Origin: DASQHY01 sp035602605
GTDB taxonomy: Bacteria > Acidobacteriota > Terriglobia > Acidiferrales > UBA7541
DNA: 64,000 bases
Assembly (NCBI GenBank): GCA_035602605.1
Contig: DATNLZ010000139.1
Location: 1-64,000, forward strand
Direction of reading: 5' to 3'
The position numbers and the translations under genes were made by a program. The notes under the pieces are model-generated. The model did no database searches, had not been told where the DNA came from, and worked only from the letters and a program-made list of their open reading frames with translations. Every line of letters begins with the position of its first letter. The stretch's first letter is position 1. Positions 10,169 through 19,205 of the stretch are shown here, piece by piece.

Positions 10169-10423
10169 ATGATGCCGCCGGATGATCCGGTTCTGGGGCA
10201 GCTTCAAGGACAGCTAAGGCAGCTCGGCCTGAACCCCTTCCCCCTGGTGAACCCGCCCAAGAACAGTAGCGGCGTGGCGATACCGACCGTAAACTGGCAA
10301 CCAGTGGCCGACGCCTTGGCCGGCGACGTGAACATCTACAAGCTGGCTCTACGTTTCGGTGATCCAAACCCCGATCTCTATAAAGATCGTGCGAAGGACA
10401 TCGCCGATGGTTCCCGCTCTTGA
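10169..10423 (+). CDS. Small hypothetical protein, possibly the 3' half of the preceding gene
   Basis: 84 codons in the same frame as the preceding small exported protein, separated from it only by one TGA. It begins MMPPDDPVLGQLQGQLRQ and includes NWQPVADALAGDVNIYKLAL and a charged end, DPNPDLYKDRAKDIADG. It has no signal peptide of its own, and no ribosome binding site precedes the ATG, which fits a readthrough or split-gene origin better than an independent gene. After its own stop a different frame stays open to about 10495 (NSLVPDAVFTQGPAR), so a further frameshift is possible. Function unknown. Confidence 0.45.
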   Translation: MMPPDDPVLGQLQGQLRQLGLNPFPLVNPPKNSSGVAIPTVNWQPVADALAGDVNIYKLALRFGDPNPDLYKDRAKDIADGSRS

Positions 10424-10775
10424 CCATTCTCCCACCGGTCACACGATTTTCAATTCGCTTGTTCCAGACGCCGTCTTCACTCAAGGCCCTGCCAGGTAGG
10501 TGTTGCGTGGGGCGGCGGAGCGACCGGGTCACTCTCTGTCGCCGAGGTCCGTGCCGTGAAGTCCTCGTTGTAGCATCGGCGTACCATGCCCATCATGAAC
10601 TTGAGCGCAATAAAGCAGACATTGACACCGGCCGAGATGAAGAAAGCCTGTAGGACGACCGAGACCCTCAACCGGGCCCTTTTATCTCTTGACTTCAATC
10701 GAGTGGGACAGGTCTGGCGAACAGCGCTTGTGACAAGTTAGCGCGATGCTGATAGGGTCAAGCCCAAGGAGAAAG
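10424..10775. other. No gene seen
   Basis: About 350 bases between the split small gene and tRNA-Arg. Short open stretches exist on both strands, but none has a ribosome binding site, a recognisable domain or consistent codon use. The first 70 bases may be the decayed tail of the preceding gene. Confidence 0.4.
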
Positions 10776-10852
10776 TGGTGCGCCCGGAGAGATTCGAACT
10801 CCCGACCTACTGGTTCGTAGCCAGTCGCTCTATCCAGCTGAGCTACGGGCGC
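10776..10852 (-). tRNA. tRNA-Arg (anticodon ACG)
   Basis: On the minus strand the acceptor arms GCGCCCG and CGGGCGC pair. The D-arm (GCTCAGCTGGATAGAGC), the anticodon loop CTACGAA giving anticodon ACG, and the T-arm with GTTCGAATC are all present. The discriminator A and CCA are encoded (CCA at 10776-10778). The structure is complete, and I see no integrated element or duplicated 3' end beside it. Confidence 0.95.
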
Positions 10853-11068
10853 GCCGTAAAGATATTTGCTTAGTGAGGAGTTTACAGCAGCTTCTTCGCT
10901 GACTCAACTTCGAGTTTTACTGCCCTCGGTAAACCCTGAGTTTGCTCGCTACTACTGCGCCTTTTGATGCGGAAAGCCAGTTCAAGTCACGTCTACAGTG
11001 ACACCAGATGTGTCTTCATTGTACCGGTAGTCGAGCGGAGTCAAAATCTAATGAAACCTTCCTGGCGA

Positions 11069-12529
11069 TTAGGACCGCACTGCCCATGGGGGTATCTGAT
11101 AGCCGCCTAGTGCCTGCTCGATTTTTTCCGCTACCAGCAGGACTAGCTCCTCTTCGTGTGGGCGCCCAATGATTTGAACTGCTATTGGCAATCCTTCAGG
11201 CGATTTAGCAACAGGAACGACGGCGGCGGGATTGCCCGTAAGGTTGAACCACTGTGTGTAGCGCATCGCGCCTGAGTAGCTCAGGGTGTGGCCATCTATT
11301 TTCCAGGAGCGCCGCCAGGAGTGCTCGCTATGCTCAAAGGCAGGTACCGCGCACACTGGACAAAGAAGGATGGGAAACTGGCGCATCTGTTTGAGGAAAT
11401 GCGTGCGTAGCTGGTCGCGCTCGATCCAGGTTTGCAGCAACATGTCACGCGTAAGTGGTGGGTGCTCGCTTACAACGTCCAGAAATTCTTTGAGCCCACG
11501 GCTGATATCGGATTCGTGGCCTGCAACCATTCGGCTTACGAGCAGCCCGCCGGTCACCACGAAAAAAATTTCCCAAAGCTCGCGGGCACGCTCGAGGCCA
11601 TCTGGACGAAATTCGGCAACTTCGAAACCCTGTTCGCTGAGCGCGCGAGCGGCAGCGCGTACAGCGGCTCGCGTTTCTGGAGTGGCTGCTGAAATTCCAT
11701 CATCTTCGAAATAACCGATCCGGGCGCGAAGCACATCCGATTCTGCCGGCCAGCGTACCGGGAGCGGAGTCGAGAAAACGTCGGCATCCTCGGGTTGCGC
11801 GATAATCTCGAACATCAGTTTGAGATCGCCCACTCTTCTAGCCATCGGCCCGACGACACCTGTCAATGAAAATGGCCCGCCTGATGGTGGGTAGTGGCCA
11901 GTCGCGGGCACGCGGCCCGGCGTCGGCTTCAAACCACAAATGCCACAAAAGTGCGCAGGCTCACGGATAGAACCGCCGCCGTCGCTGCCCATGCCACCGG
12001 CTGAGCAGCCCGCAGCAATCGCGGCAGATTCGCCGCCGCTCGAGCCTCCGGGTGATCGCGTCAGGTCCCACGGGTTGTTGGTCCGGCCGTACAGTAAATT
12101 TTCAGTTTCATAAGCCATCAAAAGCTCTGGTGCATTTGTGGTCCCAAGAATAATGGCACCTGCAGACTTGAGGTGCGCGACCAGCGGAGCGTCGGTGGAC
12201 GGCATGTGACCCGCACGAAGCTTGGTTCCGGCTTCGCATCGAAGGCCGGCGACATCGATGGAGCTTTTGATGGTGATGGGTACGCCATGAAGGGGGCCAA
12301 CAGTGTCACCGACCTGACCGGGCTTGCGATGTTCGCGCTGGCGCGCGACCGAGAGGCGGGCAGCATGTCCGAGCGCCTGTTCGCGATTCATCGAGACAAT
12401 GGCGTTGAGTTGGGGATTTAACCGATCAATCTGCGCGAGGTGGGCTTCCACCAATTCGAGCGGGGAAAATTCTCCGCGACGTATGCCACTTGCCATTTCT
12501 GTTGCGGCGAGAAAGACAAGGTCAGTCAT
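11069..12529 (-). CDS. Amidase-signature family hydrolase
   Basis: Amidase of 486 residues that hydrolyses a carboxamide; the substrate is not determinable. The amidase-signature catalytic triad is visible: Lys88 in GVPITIKSS, the cis-Ser in GGSSGG (about 163), and the nucleophile Ser187 in GSDGGGSIR. The C-terminal NLTGNPAAVVPV and PIAVQIIG segments are typical. The start at 12529 gives the family N-terminus TDLVFLAATEMASGIRRG. A longer frame begins inside the upstream symporter gene and adds unrelated residues, so it was not used. The chosen start overlaps the symporter stop by eight bases, indicating coupling. Neighbours are a sodium:solute symporter and a D-aminoacylase-like enzyme, suggesting uptake and breakdown of amides or N-acyl amino acids. 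GatA is unlikely because gatB and gatC are absent. Confidence 0.9.
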   Translation of the reverse strand: MTDLVFLAATEMASGIRRGEFSPLELVEAHLAQIDRLNPQLNAIVSMNREQALGHAARLSVARQREHRKPGQVGDTVGPLHGVPITIKSSIDVAGLRCEAGTKLRAGHMPSTDAPLVAHLKSAGAIILGTTNAPELLMAYETENLLYGRTNNPWDLTRSPGGSSGGESAAIAAGCSAGGMGSDGGGSIREPAHFCGICGLKPTPGRVPATGHYPPSGGPFSLTGVVGPMARRVGDLKLMFEIIAQPEDADVFSTPLPVRWPAESDVLRARIGYFEDDGISAATPETRAAVRAAARALSEQGFEVAEFRPDGLERARELWEIFFVVTGGLLVSRMVAGHESDISRGLKEFLDVVSEHPPLTRDMLLQTWIERDQLRTHFLKQMRQFPILLCPVCAVPAFEHSEHSWRRSWKIDGHTLSYSGAMRYTQWFNLTGNPAAVVPVAKSPEGLPIAVQIIGRPHEEELVLLVAEKIEQALGGYQIPPWAVRS

Positions 12530-14351
12530 GCTCCGCAGTCTCACTGGCAGTGCGCGAGATTGCTCCGTAAATGAGCCATGCACAAATGACTGCGATACCG
12601 AGCAAGAGCGCCCCTTGAGCCATGCGGCCGAAACATAGTTCGCCAATTCCGAATAGAGCAGCGTATACCATCGCGCATCCTAGCAGCCATGACAAAAGGT
12701 TTCTTCCCAGATCTTGGGTTCGCGGCACATCGGGAGCCATGGCCGCGATCCGCCTCCATCCTGCCGCGTGCGGCCGCACCTTCTTATAAAAACGAAGCAG
12801 CACTTCGTCGGGCTCAGGTTTCGTGAAAAACGTCGCGAGTAACCAAACGACGGTCGTGATACCGGTCGTGGCGAGCGTCGTCTTGGCGAAAATCACCGGT
12901 TCCGAGCCGGTAAAAATCTGCGGCCTCCCAAACAGCGATTGAGATACGAACTCAATTCGAAGCAGCAGTGTGGTGACCAGAGCCGCGGTCATCGCGGAGA
13001 TTTCGCTCCAGGCATTCACGCGCCACCAATACCATCGCAAAAGATAAACGCCGCCGGTACCCGCGCCCACCTCCAAAACGATTTTCCAGCCTCCGGTAAT
13101 TGTCACCAGTTGGGCCGAGACCCAGGCGGCCACAATTACTAGTAGCAGCGTGGCCAAACGCGACACCATCACGTAGTGCGACTCGCTCGCGTCACGCCTC
13201 AAAAAGCGCCGATAAAAATCAGACACCAAATACGAACTTCCCCAGTTGAGCTGGGTTGCGACAGTGGACATAAACGCTGCCATGAATCCAGCAAGCAAAA
13301 TTCCCAAGAGCGCGTGCGGCACCTGCGTCGTTGCGACGAGCATGTATCCGCGTTCCGGCTGCTTCAATCCGGGATAGAGCACCACCGCTGCGAGAGCTGT
13401 GAGTATCCATGGCCACGGACGCAACGCGTAGTGCGCAACATTGAACCACAGCACCGAGAGCAACCCGTGCCGCTCGTTGCGCGCGCTGAATATTCGCTGA
13501 GCGATATACCCGCCACCACCGGGTTCCGCCCCTGGATACCAGAACGCCCACCACTGCACGCACAGATGCACAAGAAATGTCAGCACGGGAAGCGTCCACA
13601 ACGCCTCGGCCGTCAGCCCGCGCGAAAAATTCGGCAACATCGCTGTGATATCGCTGGCTTCCGGGCCAGCGGCGGCTCGCATCGCGCTGAGCTTCGCAAG
13701 CAGGGAATGCATTCCGCCGACCGCACGAACACCGTACCATGCCACGCCGATGACAATGCTCATTTTTAGAACGAATTGAAACAGGTCTGTCCATAAAACG
13801 CCCCAAAGTCCGCCAAGCGACACGTAAAATCCTGTGAAGGGCATCAGAAAAAATATGCAGATGGCGAGACTGGTGCCTTCGCTCAATCCGAGCGCGGTGC
13901 TCACAATACTCACCATGGCTTTAGTGACCCAGCCCAGAATCAAACAATTAATCAGCAAACCAAGGTAGATTGCGCGGAACCCTCGCAGAAACGCCGCTGG
14001 CTTTCCGGCGTATCGCATCTCGGCCAATTGCACGTCCGTGAGCAATCCCGACCGTCGCCACAAGCGCGCGAATAAAAACACGGTCATCATGCCCGATGGC
14101 AAAAAGCTCCACCACAGCCAGTTCCCCGCGATTCCCTGCGTGTAAACGAGACCCGCCACGGCGAGCGGGGTATCGGCCGCGAACGTGGTTGCCACCATGG
14201 AGGTGCCCGCCAGCCACCAACTAACGTTGCGACCAGAAACAAAATAGTCCTCTGTGCTTTGAGCTGACCTGCGCCGAAAATACAGCCCCAGAAGCAAAGT
14301 AATCATCAAGTAGCCCGCGATCGCAGCCCAATCGGCGAAAGCTAATCTCAT
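12522..14351 (-). CDS. Sodium:solute symporter family transporter
   Basis: Integral membrane protein of 609 residues of the SSS family, which couples sodium entry to uptake of sugars, amino acids, carboxylates or other solutes. The N-terminal segment LLLGLYFRRRSAQSTEDYFV, then SGRNVSWWLAGTSMVATTFA, is the conserved TM1-TM2 region. About thirteen hydrophobic segments follow, and the C-terminal part after residue 500 is a longer cytoplasmic loop plus two helices. It sits between a deacylase-like gene upstream and an amidase whose start it overlaps, so the imported solute is likely an amide or acylated amino acid. That is inference from context only. No regulator is adjacent. Confidence 0.9.
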   Translation of the reverse strand: MRLAFADWAAIAGYLMITLLLGLYFRRRSAQSTEDYFVSGRNVSWWLAGTSMVATTFAADTPLAVAGLVYTQGIAGNWLWWSFLPSGMMTVFLFARLWRRSGLLTDVQLAEMRYAGKPAAFLRGFRAIYLGLLINCLILGWVTKAMVSIVSTALGLSEGTSLAICIFFLMPFTGFYVSLGGLWGVLWTDLFQFVLKMSIVIGVAWYGVRAVGGMHSLLAKLSAMRAAAGPEASDITAMLPNFSRGLTAEALWTLPVLTFLVHLCVQWWAFWYPGAEPGGGGYIAQRIFSARNERHGLLSVLWFNVAHYALRPWPWILTALAAVVLYPGLKQPERGYMLVATTQVPHALLGILLAGFMAAFMSTVATQLNWGSSYLVSDFYRRFLRRDASESHYVMVSRLATLLLVIVAAWVSAQLVTITGGWKIVLEVGAGTGGVYLLRWYWWRVNAWSEISAMTAALVTTLLLRIEFVSQSLFGRPQIFTGSEPVIFAKTTLATTGITTVVWLLATFFTKPEPDEVLLRFYKKVRPHAAGWRRIAAMAPDVPRTQDLGRNLLSWLLGCAMVYAALFGIGELCFGRMAQGALLLGIAVICAWLIYGAISRTASETAEHD

Positions 14352-14416
14352 GAACGTAGCGCTGCCTCCAACAGCGGAGCCCTGGCGAGAGCAACTAACC
14401 TATGGTTGAATCGATC

Positions 14417-15916
14417 TTACGGCAGAATCGGAGCGCGAGCCGCTTGTCCGGGCGTCACGCCGTCAACGAATTGCCCATCCTTGATAATAGGAATTCCGTT
14501 GATCAGCACGAATCGTATGCCCTCGGAATACTGCAGGGGCTCCTCGAATGTCGCCGTGTCAATCACCCGAGTGGGATCGAAAATGGTGAGGTCCGCGTCA
14601 GCGCCGGCGCGGAGCCGCCCTTTGCCTTTGAACATAGGCGCATGTTTTTCCAAGCGTTGCGCCGGCATCAGAGTCATTTTGCGCAATGCATCCATCAGCC
14701 GCAAAGCTTTCTCTTCACGTACATAGTGGCCTAGCACCCGCGAAAATGTTCCTTGCCCGCGCGGATGCACTTTCGGTCCGGTAATCGGCATGCCGTCACT
14801 GCCGATCATGACCATAGGGTTCGCGACTGCGTAGCGCACCGCTTCTTCAGGAATGCCGTGGCCCACAACGACTCCACCTTCCTTGCGATACTTCGCAAAA
14901 GTTTCCGCCGTCAGTCTCTCCCCGGTAGCCGCCCATTGCACGTCTTTATACGTGATGCCGTCGCGCTCTTGCCATCCGGGATCGAAGATCGCAGATTCAA
15001 TCCGCGTGCTCCACGCCGTGTAAGGATAGCATTCTGTCGTAACGTCGAGTCCGTGCCTGTGCGCACCGGCTACCATTTCGATTAGTTGCGGTGTGTACTT
15101 CAGTCCCATACTTGTAATGTGCACGACATGAAGCGGAGCGCCGGTGGCCGCCGCTGCCGCGATCACCTCTTCAATAGCATTCAGTCCGGTTTGCGGCTCG
15201 ACCAGACCCCCATACCGGAGATGCACGTGCACCGGCGCATTATTTTTGGCTGCAACCTTAAACATCTCCACGATCTCCCAGTGGGATGCGCCTGGCGTGT
15301 AATTAATTCCCATTCCCTCGGCCAATGCTCCCTGGCGAAAACCGGTTTCAATTTCCTCGCGTATTTTCAGAAGCTCTTCAGGGCTCGCCTCTCGGTGATT
15401 GGCTTCGTCCAGCGACGCAGTATCCGCCGCTTTAGACATTACTTGCGCGCGAACGGGAATGTGCCCGATGCTGACCCCGAAGTTAATCAACGATTTCCCC
15501 TCACGCGCGGCGTACCAGCCGTTTACATCCGCGGTACCGCCCTCGAGCTCAAGCGACGTGGTTACGCCATCGTGCGACTCAAATCTATAATTCTCAGGCG
15601 CCTGACCATGCTCGTGTAAGTCAATAAACCCGGGGGCAACCACCAATCCCTTCGCATCAATGGTTGTCCGCCCTGCAAGGGGTTTAATGCTTATCGCGCG
15701 GATTTTTCCGCCGCTGATGCCCACATTTCGCGTAGCGTCAAGGCCTGACTCAGGATCCATCACCCGTCCGTTCGCGACCACTACGGCGTACTCTTCCGTC
15801 GCCGAAACCGGCGCAGGCTGTCTCATCACAAATATCGCGACCGAAGCCCCGGCAATGATCGCAGCGAAGAAAATCACGGCGCGCCGCACGAATAGGGATG
15901 TGTTTATTGTTTTCAT
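14417..15916 (-). CDS. N-acyl-D-amino-acid deacylase-like amidohydrolase, exported
   Basis: Amidohydrolase-superfamily protein of 499 residues. Residues about 8-30 form a hydrophobic signal or anchor (AVIFFAAIIAGASVAIFV). The beta-sandwich start VVANGRVMDPESGLDATRNV leads into the metal-binding motif GFIDLHEHGQ (His101, His103). A later IGSDGMPI carries the catalytic Asp, and the C-terminal GRLRAGADADLTIFDP is the usual return to the beta-sandwich. D-aminoacylases and related enzymes of this type remove acyl groups from N-acyl-D-amino acids or act on dipeptides. The N-terminal signal places the enzyme outside the cytoplasm, which fits a role in making the substrate of the downstream symporter. 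It is 65 bases upstream of the symporter gene on the same strand. Confidence 0.88.
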   Translation of the reverse strand: MKTINTSLFVRRAVIFFAAIIAGASVAIFVMRQPAPVSATEEYAVVVANGRVMDPESGLDATRNVGISGGKIRAISIKPLAGRTTIDAKGLVVAPGFIDLHEHGQAPENYRFESHDGVTTSLELEGGTADVNGWYAAREGKSLINFGVSIGHIPVRAQVMSKAADTASLDEANHREASPEELLKIREEIETGFRQGALAEGMGINYTPGASHWEIVEMFKVAAKNNAPVHVHLRYGGLVEPQTGLNAIEEVIAAAAATGAPLHVVHITSMGLKYTPQLIEMVAGAHRHGLDVTTECYPYTAWSTRIESAIFDPGWQERDGITYKDVQWAATGERLTAETFAKYRKEGGVVVGHGIPEEAVRYAVANPMVMIGSDGMPITGPKVHPRGQGTFSRVLGHYVREEKALRLMDALRKMTLMPAQRLEKHAPMFKGKGRLRAGADADLTIFDPTRVIDTATFEEPLQYSEGIRFVLINGIPIIKDGQFVDGVTPGQAARAPILP

Positions 15917-16057
15917 TTTCCCTTCATCAGTTCGCGCCCCTGCTGATCGGTTTTTCGAGGTCGGGGCACGTCTGGCTGCCTAGTCTCGTCACCAATGTCC
16001 CTGGTGTCAAACAAAATCACGCAAGCTTTTGTGGGATTGCAATTCTTAGAAAGAGAA

Positions 16058-16091
16058 CGGCCCCGGGTATTGAGGGGGATACCCGAGGCCG
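16058..16091 (-). terminator. Probable terminator of the small-protein pair
   Basis: A long hairpin: CGGCC and CGGGTAT on the left arm pair with ATACCCG and GGCCG on the right, with one C/A mismatch and an eight-base loop. On the minus strand it is followed by the pyrimidine-rich TTCTCTTTCT. It lies about 40 bases after the end of the small gene at 16132. The U-tract is imperfect, so efficiency is uncertain. Confidence 0.5.
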
Positions 16092-16131
16092 AGGGGGGTG
16101 GAGAGGGCTGGGCCGGACGAAATTCGTTACG

Positions 16132-16359
16132 CTAATGTCTCTGCAGCACCGAAAGCACGCAAATCTTCCGCAATTCCTCGTATGTATAAACCCTTTTTTC
16201 GAGCTTTCCGTTGTTCTTCAATTGACCGATGCCAGACAAGCTCGATATTCTTCGCAATTCTTCTTCAGACATTCCGAGCAACAACGCAGCGCGCCATTCG
16301 TCAATATGCTTTTTGTCCATCTCGTTCTCAGCGATTTGTTTCTCCCCGGGCGTTTGCAT
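16132..16359 (-). CDS. Small hypothetical protein, charged
   Basis: 75 residues from the ATG at 16359 (85 if a TTG at 16389 is used). It is hydrophilic and probably helical, with MSEEELRRISSLSGIGQL in the middle and a basic KLEKRVYTYEELRKICVL end. I do not recognise it. The TTG start would overlap the preceding small gene by 16 bases; the ATG has a GAGG about eight bases upstream and is preferred. It is the second gene of a probable two-gene transcript ending in the hairpin at 16058. Confidence 0.5.
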   Translation of the reverse strand: MQTPGEKQIAENEMDKKHIDEWRAALLLGMSEEELRRISSLSGIGQLKNNGKLEKRVYTYEELRKICVLSVLQRH

Positions 16360-16373
16360 GGACTCGGCCTCAC

Positions 16374-16583
16374 TTAAGCTTTCAGACAAGCGCTGTCTTG
16401 CTCGACGGCCATAATCATCGATTTGAAAATGTCCACGTCCCAGCCGCTGCCGTCTCCGATGCGCACCCGCAAAGCATCGCGCGATTCACCGAGCAATTTC
16501 CCACGGAGCGGCACCTTCAGATCGCCCACGGACACTTGCAGAACAACCGTTTGGCCAAGCCATTCTCCATATGCGCTATTCAC
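16374..16583 (-). CDS. Conserved small protein of unknown function
   Basis: 69 residues from a GTG start at 16583, preceded by GTGAGGAG four bases upstream; an in-frame extension to 16661 has no such site. The sequence NSAYGEWLGQTVVLQVSVG, then KVPLRGKLLGESRDALRVRI and WDVDIFKSMIMAVEQD, looks like a compact beta-barrel of alternating hydrophobic strands. It resembles small conserved proteins I associate with Acidobacteriota, but I can name no function. It is divergent from the patatin gene, with only about 60 bases between. Confidence 0.65.
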   Translation of the reverse strand: MNSAYGEWLGQTVVLQVSVGDLKVPLRGKLLGESRDALRVRIGDGSGWDVDIFKSMIMAVEQDSACLKA

Positions 16584-16643
16584 GAGGCTCCTCACGGTAA
16601 ATCTGCAACGTGACCAGGATGAGCTCTGCAGCAGTTCTCGACA

Positions 16644-17732
16644 ATGGTACAGCAAGCGCAATTTGCTAGGAGACTAGTACTGTTGTCGAATAGGGCAAAA
16701 AAGACCGACGCGTATCGTCGAGGTACTTTCGTACTTCTTCGCTGGTTCCGAAGACTCATTGTGGTGACGGCGTGGCGATGGCACTTTAGGACTGTGACCT
16801 CAACCCCCATCCATCGCGCGCTGATTGACCCCCTCCTTGCGCCTTTGGTGCGGAAATCCCGCCGCGGCCGGTATGCCGATGGCCCGGCGGTCCCGATCGG
16901 ATTGGGCCTCGCTCTCGGCGGCGGTTTCGCGCGCGGATTCGCGCACCTTGGTGTTCTTCAGGTGCTCGAAGAGAATCACATCCCCATCTCATGTATCGCC
17001 GGCACGAGCATAGGCAGCCTTCTGGGTGCCGCCTACGCGAGTGGTGTCAGTTTGACGCGTATGGCGGACGTTTGCCGCAATATCCGATTCAAGGACTTCG
17101 CTCGCTGGCGGATTTCGCGGGTTGGACTGGCAAGTAACGATCGACTGGCTGGACTGGTGCGCGATGTCTTCAATGGCCAAACCTTCGAAGACCTGATGGT
17201 GCCCATGGCCATCATAGCCACCGACCTCTGCTCCGGCGATCCCGTAAGGTTTCATACTGGAAATCTTGCGGACGCCATCCGCGCGAGCTGCGCCTTCCCT
17301 GGACTATTTGAACCGGTCCAACTGGGCACTCGCTGCCTCGCTGACGGTGGCATTGTAGCCCCCGTACCTACCCAAGCGGCCCGTGAAATGGGTGCTGGCT
17401 GCGTTCTGGGCGTCTCTGTGAGCTCCAACAACTGGGGCTCGCTCGCACCAGCGTCCTTGATTCAGGTCGTCGTCCGGGCGATTAGCGCAGCACAGAAACA
17501 CCAGACCGCGAGCTGGGAATCGTTCGCCGATCTCATATTGGCACCCGACGTCCAATCCATTGAATGGGACGAATTCGATCGTGCTGAAGAGGCCATCGCC
17601 GCTGGAGCTGCGGTTACGCGGCAGGCCTTACCTCGCATTAATAGTCTGCTCGAAAAATCGAACCAAGCTGCGGGCGAAGTTGCCAGTCACGGCGCCCCAG
17701 CCCCCGGTTACTTACAAGAAGTGGTCTTGTAA
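16644..17732 (+). CDS. Patatin-like phospholipase
   Basis: Serine acyl hydrolase of 362 residues with the patatin fold, expected to cleave membrane phospholipids or other acyl esters. The oxyanion loop is ALGGGFARGFAHLGVL (about 90-105). The nucleophile elbow is GTSIGS (Ser122), and the catalytic Asp is in DGGIVAPVP (Asp234), completing the Ser-Asp dyad. The first 75 residues are basic with a short hydrophobic patch (RRLIVVTAWRW) and are not part of the domain. No ribosome binding site decides between the ATG at 16644 and later starts, so the N-terminus is uncertain. The family resembles bacterial RssA/NTE-type proteins. It stands alone, 168 bases before dedA. Confidence 0.88.
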   Translation: MVQQAQFARRLVLLSNRAKKTDAYRRGTFVLLRWFRRLIVVTAWRWHFRTVTSTPIHRALIDPLLAPLVRKSRRGRYADGPAVPIGLGLALGGGFARGFAHLGVLQVLEENHIPISCIAGTSIGSLLGAAYASGVSLTRMADVCRNIRFKDFARWRISRVGLASNDRLAGLVRDVFNGQTFEDLMVPMAIIATDLCSGDPVRFHTGNLADAIRASCAFPGLFEPVQLGTRCLADGGIVAPVPTQAAREMGAGCVLGVSVSSNNWGSLAPASLIQVVVRAISAAQKHQTASWESFADLILAPDVQSIEWDEFDRAEEAIAAGAAVTRQALPRINSLLEKSNQAAGEVASHGAPAPGYLQEVVL

Positions 17733-17900
17733 GGATTGGATGGGGATGGATCTGCGCAGCCATTGGCGCGCACTTGCGGTGTCTTGCCACGAGAGTAACG
17801 AGAATCCCGCCGTTTTCTGCTACCTTATAGGGGCAGACAGTTACGCGATGGTCTGCACTCGCAGTTTGCATCCAGCCGCTAACTGGGGAGAACTCGCTTC

Positions 17901-18572
17901 GTGCTCGAATCGATACGTCACCTCCTCTACGCAATTTACGATGTCCGGGGAATCGTTCAGTGGGGAGGGACTACCCTTGTATGCATTATCGTTTTTGTGG
18001 AAACAGGTCTTTTTGTTGGATTTTTCCTGCCAGGGGACTCGCTGCTTGTAACTGCGGGTGTGTTTGCCGGCGCAGGCCACCTTCCGATTGTGTCGCTCCT
18101 TCTCCTGGTCACGGTTTGCGCGATTATCGGTGACCAGTTGGGTTACTGGATCGGCCGCACTGCAGGCCAGGCTCTGTATCGCCGGGAAGATTCCTTTCTA
18201 TTTCGCCGCAGTCATCTCCAGCGTGCTCATCGGTTCTATGAAAAGTATGGCGGTAAGACCGTCATCCTGGCGCGCTTTATACCGATTGTGCGCACCTTTT
18301 GCCCCCCTGTCGCGGGTGCAGCGAACATGCCTTACTCCCGCTATCTGACCTACGATATTTTCGGCGGTTTCATCTGGGTGGGAAGTATGATTTTGGGAGG
18401 GTACTTTTTAGGACGCAGCGTGCCCAATATCGACAAACGCATTCACTGGGTTATTCTCATCGTGGTTTTCCTTTCCGTGCTCCCCGGTATTATTAGTATT
18501 CTGCGAGCGCGTCGTGCAGCGAGGGCCGTACCCGCGCCGTCAGCTCCGCCTCCTGCGGCCGATAGAGAATAG
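17901..18572 (+). CDS. DedA family membrane protein
   Basis: Inner-membrane protein of 223 residues of the DedA/SNARE-associated family; some members translocate undecaprenyl phosphate or other lipids across the membrane. It has the family marks FVETGLFVGFFLPGDSLL, the re-entrant GDQLGYWIGR, and KYGGKTVILARFIPIVRTF with its conserved basic residues. The end is a Pro/Ala-rich tail. The start is a GTG at 17901. The HAD hydrolase gene begins three bases after its stop, so the two are co-transcribed. Confidence 0.9.
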   Translation: MLESIRHLLYAIYDVRGIVQWGGTTLVCIIVFVETGLFVGFFLPGDSLLVTAGVFAGAGHLPIVSLLLLVTVCAIIGDQLGYWIGRTAGQALYRREDSFLFRRSHLQRAHRFYEKYGGKTVILARFIPIVRTFCPPVAGAANMPYSRYLTYDIFGGFIWVGSMILGGYFLGRSVPNIDKRIHWVILIVVFLSVLPGIISILRARRAARAVPAPSAPPPAADRE

Positions 18573-18575
18573 TCT

Positions 18576-19205
18576 GTGTCCGCAGAGTCTGGGGCACTTC
18601 CCGCGATTCGAGCTCTGATATTCGACATTGGCCGCGTGATCATCCGTTTGGACATCAAGCGTGCAATGGATGGCCTTTCGGTTCGTTCCGCGGCTTCTCC
18701 TGAAGTGGTTTGGCAATCCATCCAAGATGATCCGCTGTGGCGGGAGTGGCAGGAAGGCCGCATTGCTTCGCGCGACTGGCACCAGTATCTGAGCCGCAGA
18801 CTCGGGCTTATTCTTGGTTACGAGGAATTCTGTAGCATTTGGAATCGTGCTCTAGACCCCATCACCTTGCTCCCGGACTGGCTTTTCGCCGACCTCTCTC
18901 AGCGATATACGCTGGCTCTGCTTTCTAATACTGATCCCATTCACGTGGCCTACATGGAATCGAACTTTGACTTTATCCGGGCATTCCCTGTGCGTATTTA
19001 TTCGTGCGCCGTCGGCGCCACTAAGCCGTGCCCCGCAATTTTCCAACGGGCACTGGAAGCTTGCTCGTTAACGGCATCAGAAGGGTTCTTTATTGATGAC
19101 ATCCAACCGTTTGTCGTAGCCGCTCGCGAGTTCGGCCTGCGAGGTCTGCAATTCCTTTCCGCAGACCAACTGCTTGCCGACTTTCGAGCTCTTGGCATCC
19201 TTTAG
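18576..19205 (+). CDS. HAD-superfamily hydrolase, YihX-like
   Basis: A 209-residue haloacid-dehalogenase-type phosphatase. Motif I is LIFDIGRVIIRLD, as in YihX-type sugar-1-phosphate phosphatases (nucleophile Asp). Motif II is LALLSNTD, the motif III lysine is in GATKPCPAIF, and motif IV is FFIDDIQPFV. The helical cap lies between motifs I and II. The start is a GTG at 18576, three bases after dedA. A short inverted repeat (GGCGTAAG/CTTACGCC, 19218-19245) follows the stop but has no T-run. Substrate unknown. Confidence 0.87.
   Translation: MSAESGALPAIRALIFDIGRVIIRLDIKRAMDGLSVRSAASPEVVWQSIQDDPLWREWQEGRIASRDWHQYLSRRLGLILGYEEFCSIWNRALDPITLLPDWLFADLSQRYTLALLSNTDPIHVAYMESNFDFIRAFPVRIYSCAVGATKPCPAIFQRALEACSLTASEGFFIDDIQPFVVAAREFGLRGLQFLSADQLLADFRALGIL

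Noticed and set aside
10477..10698. Minus-strand open stretch with a hydrophobic segment
   Set aside because: No plausible start context and no family; overlaps likely decayed sequence.
13176..13806. Long frames on both strands inside the symporter gene
   Set aside because: Codon-bias shadows of the confirmed membrane-protein frame.
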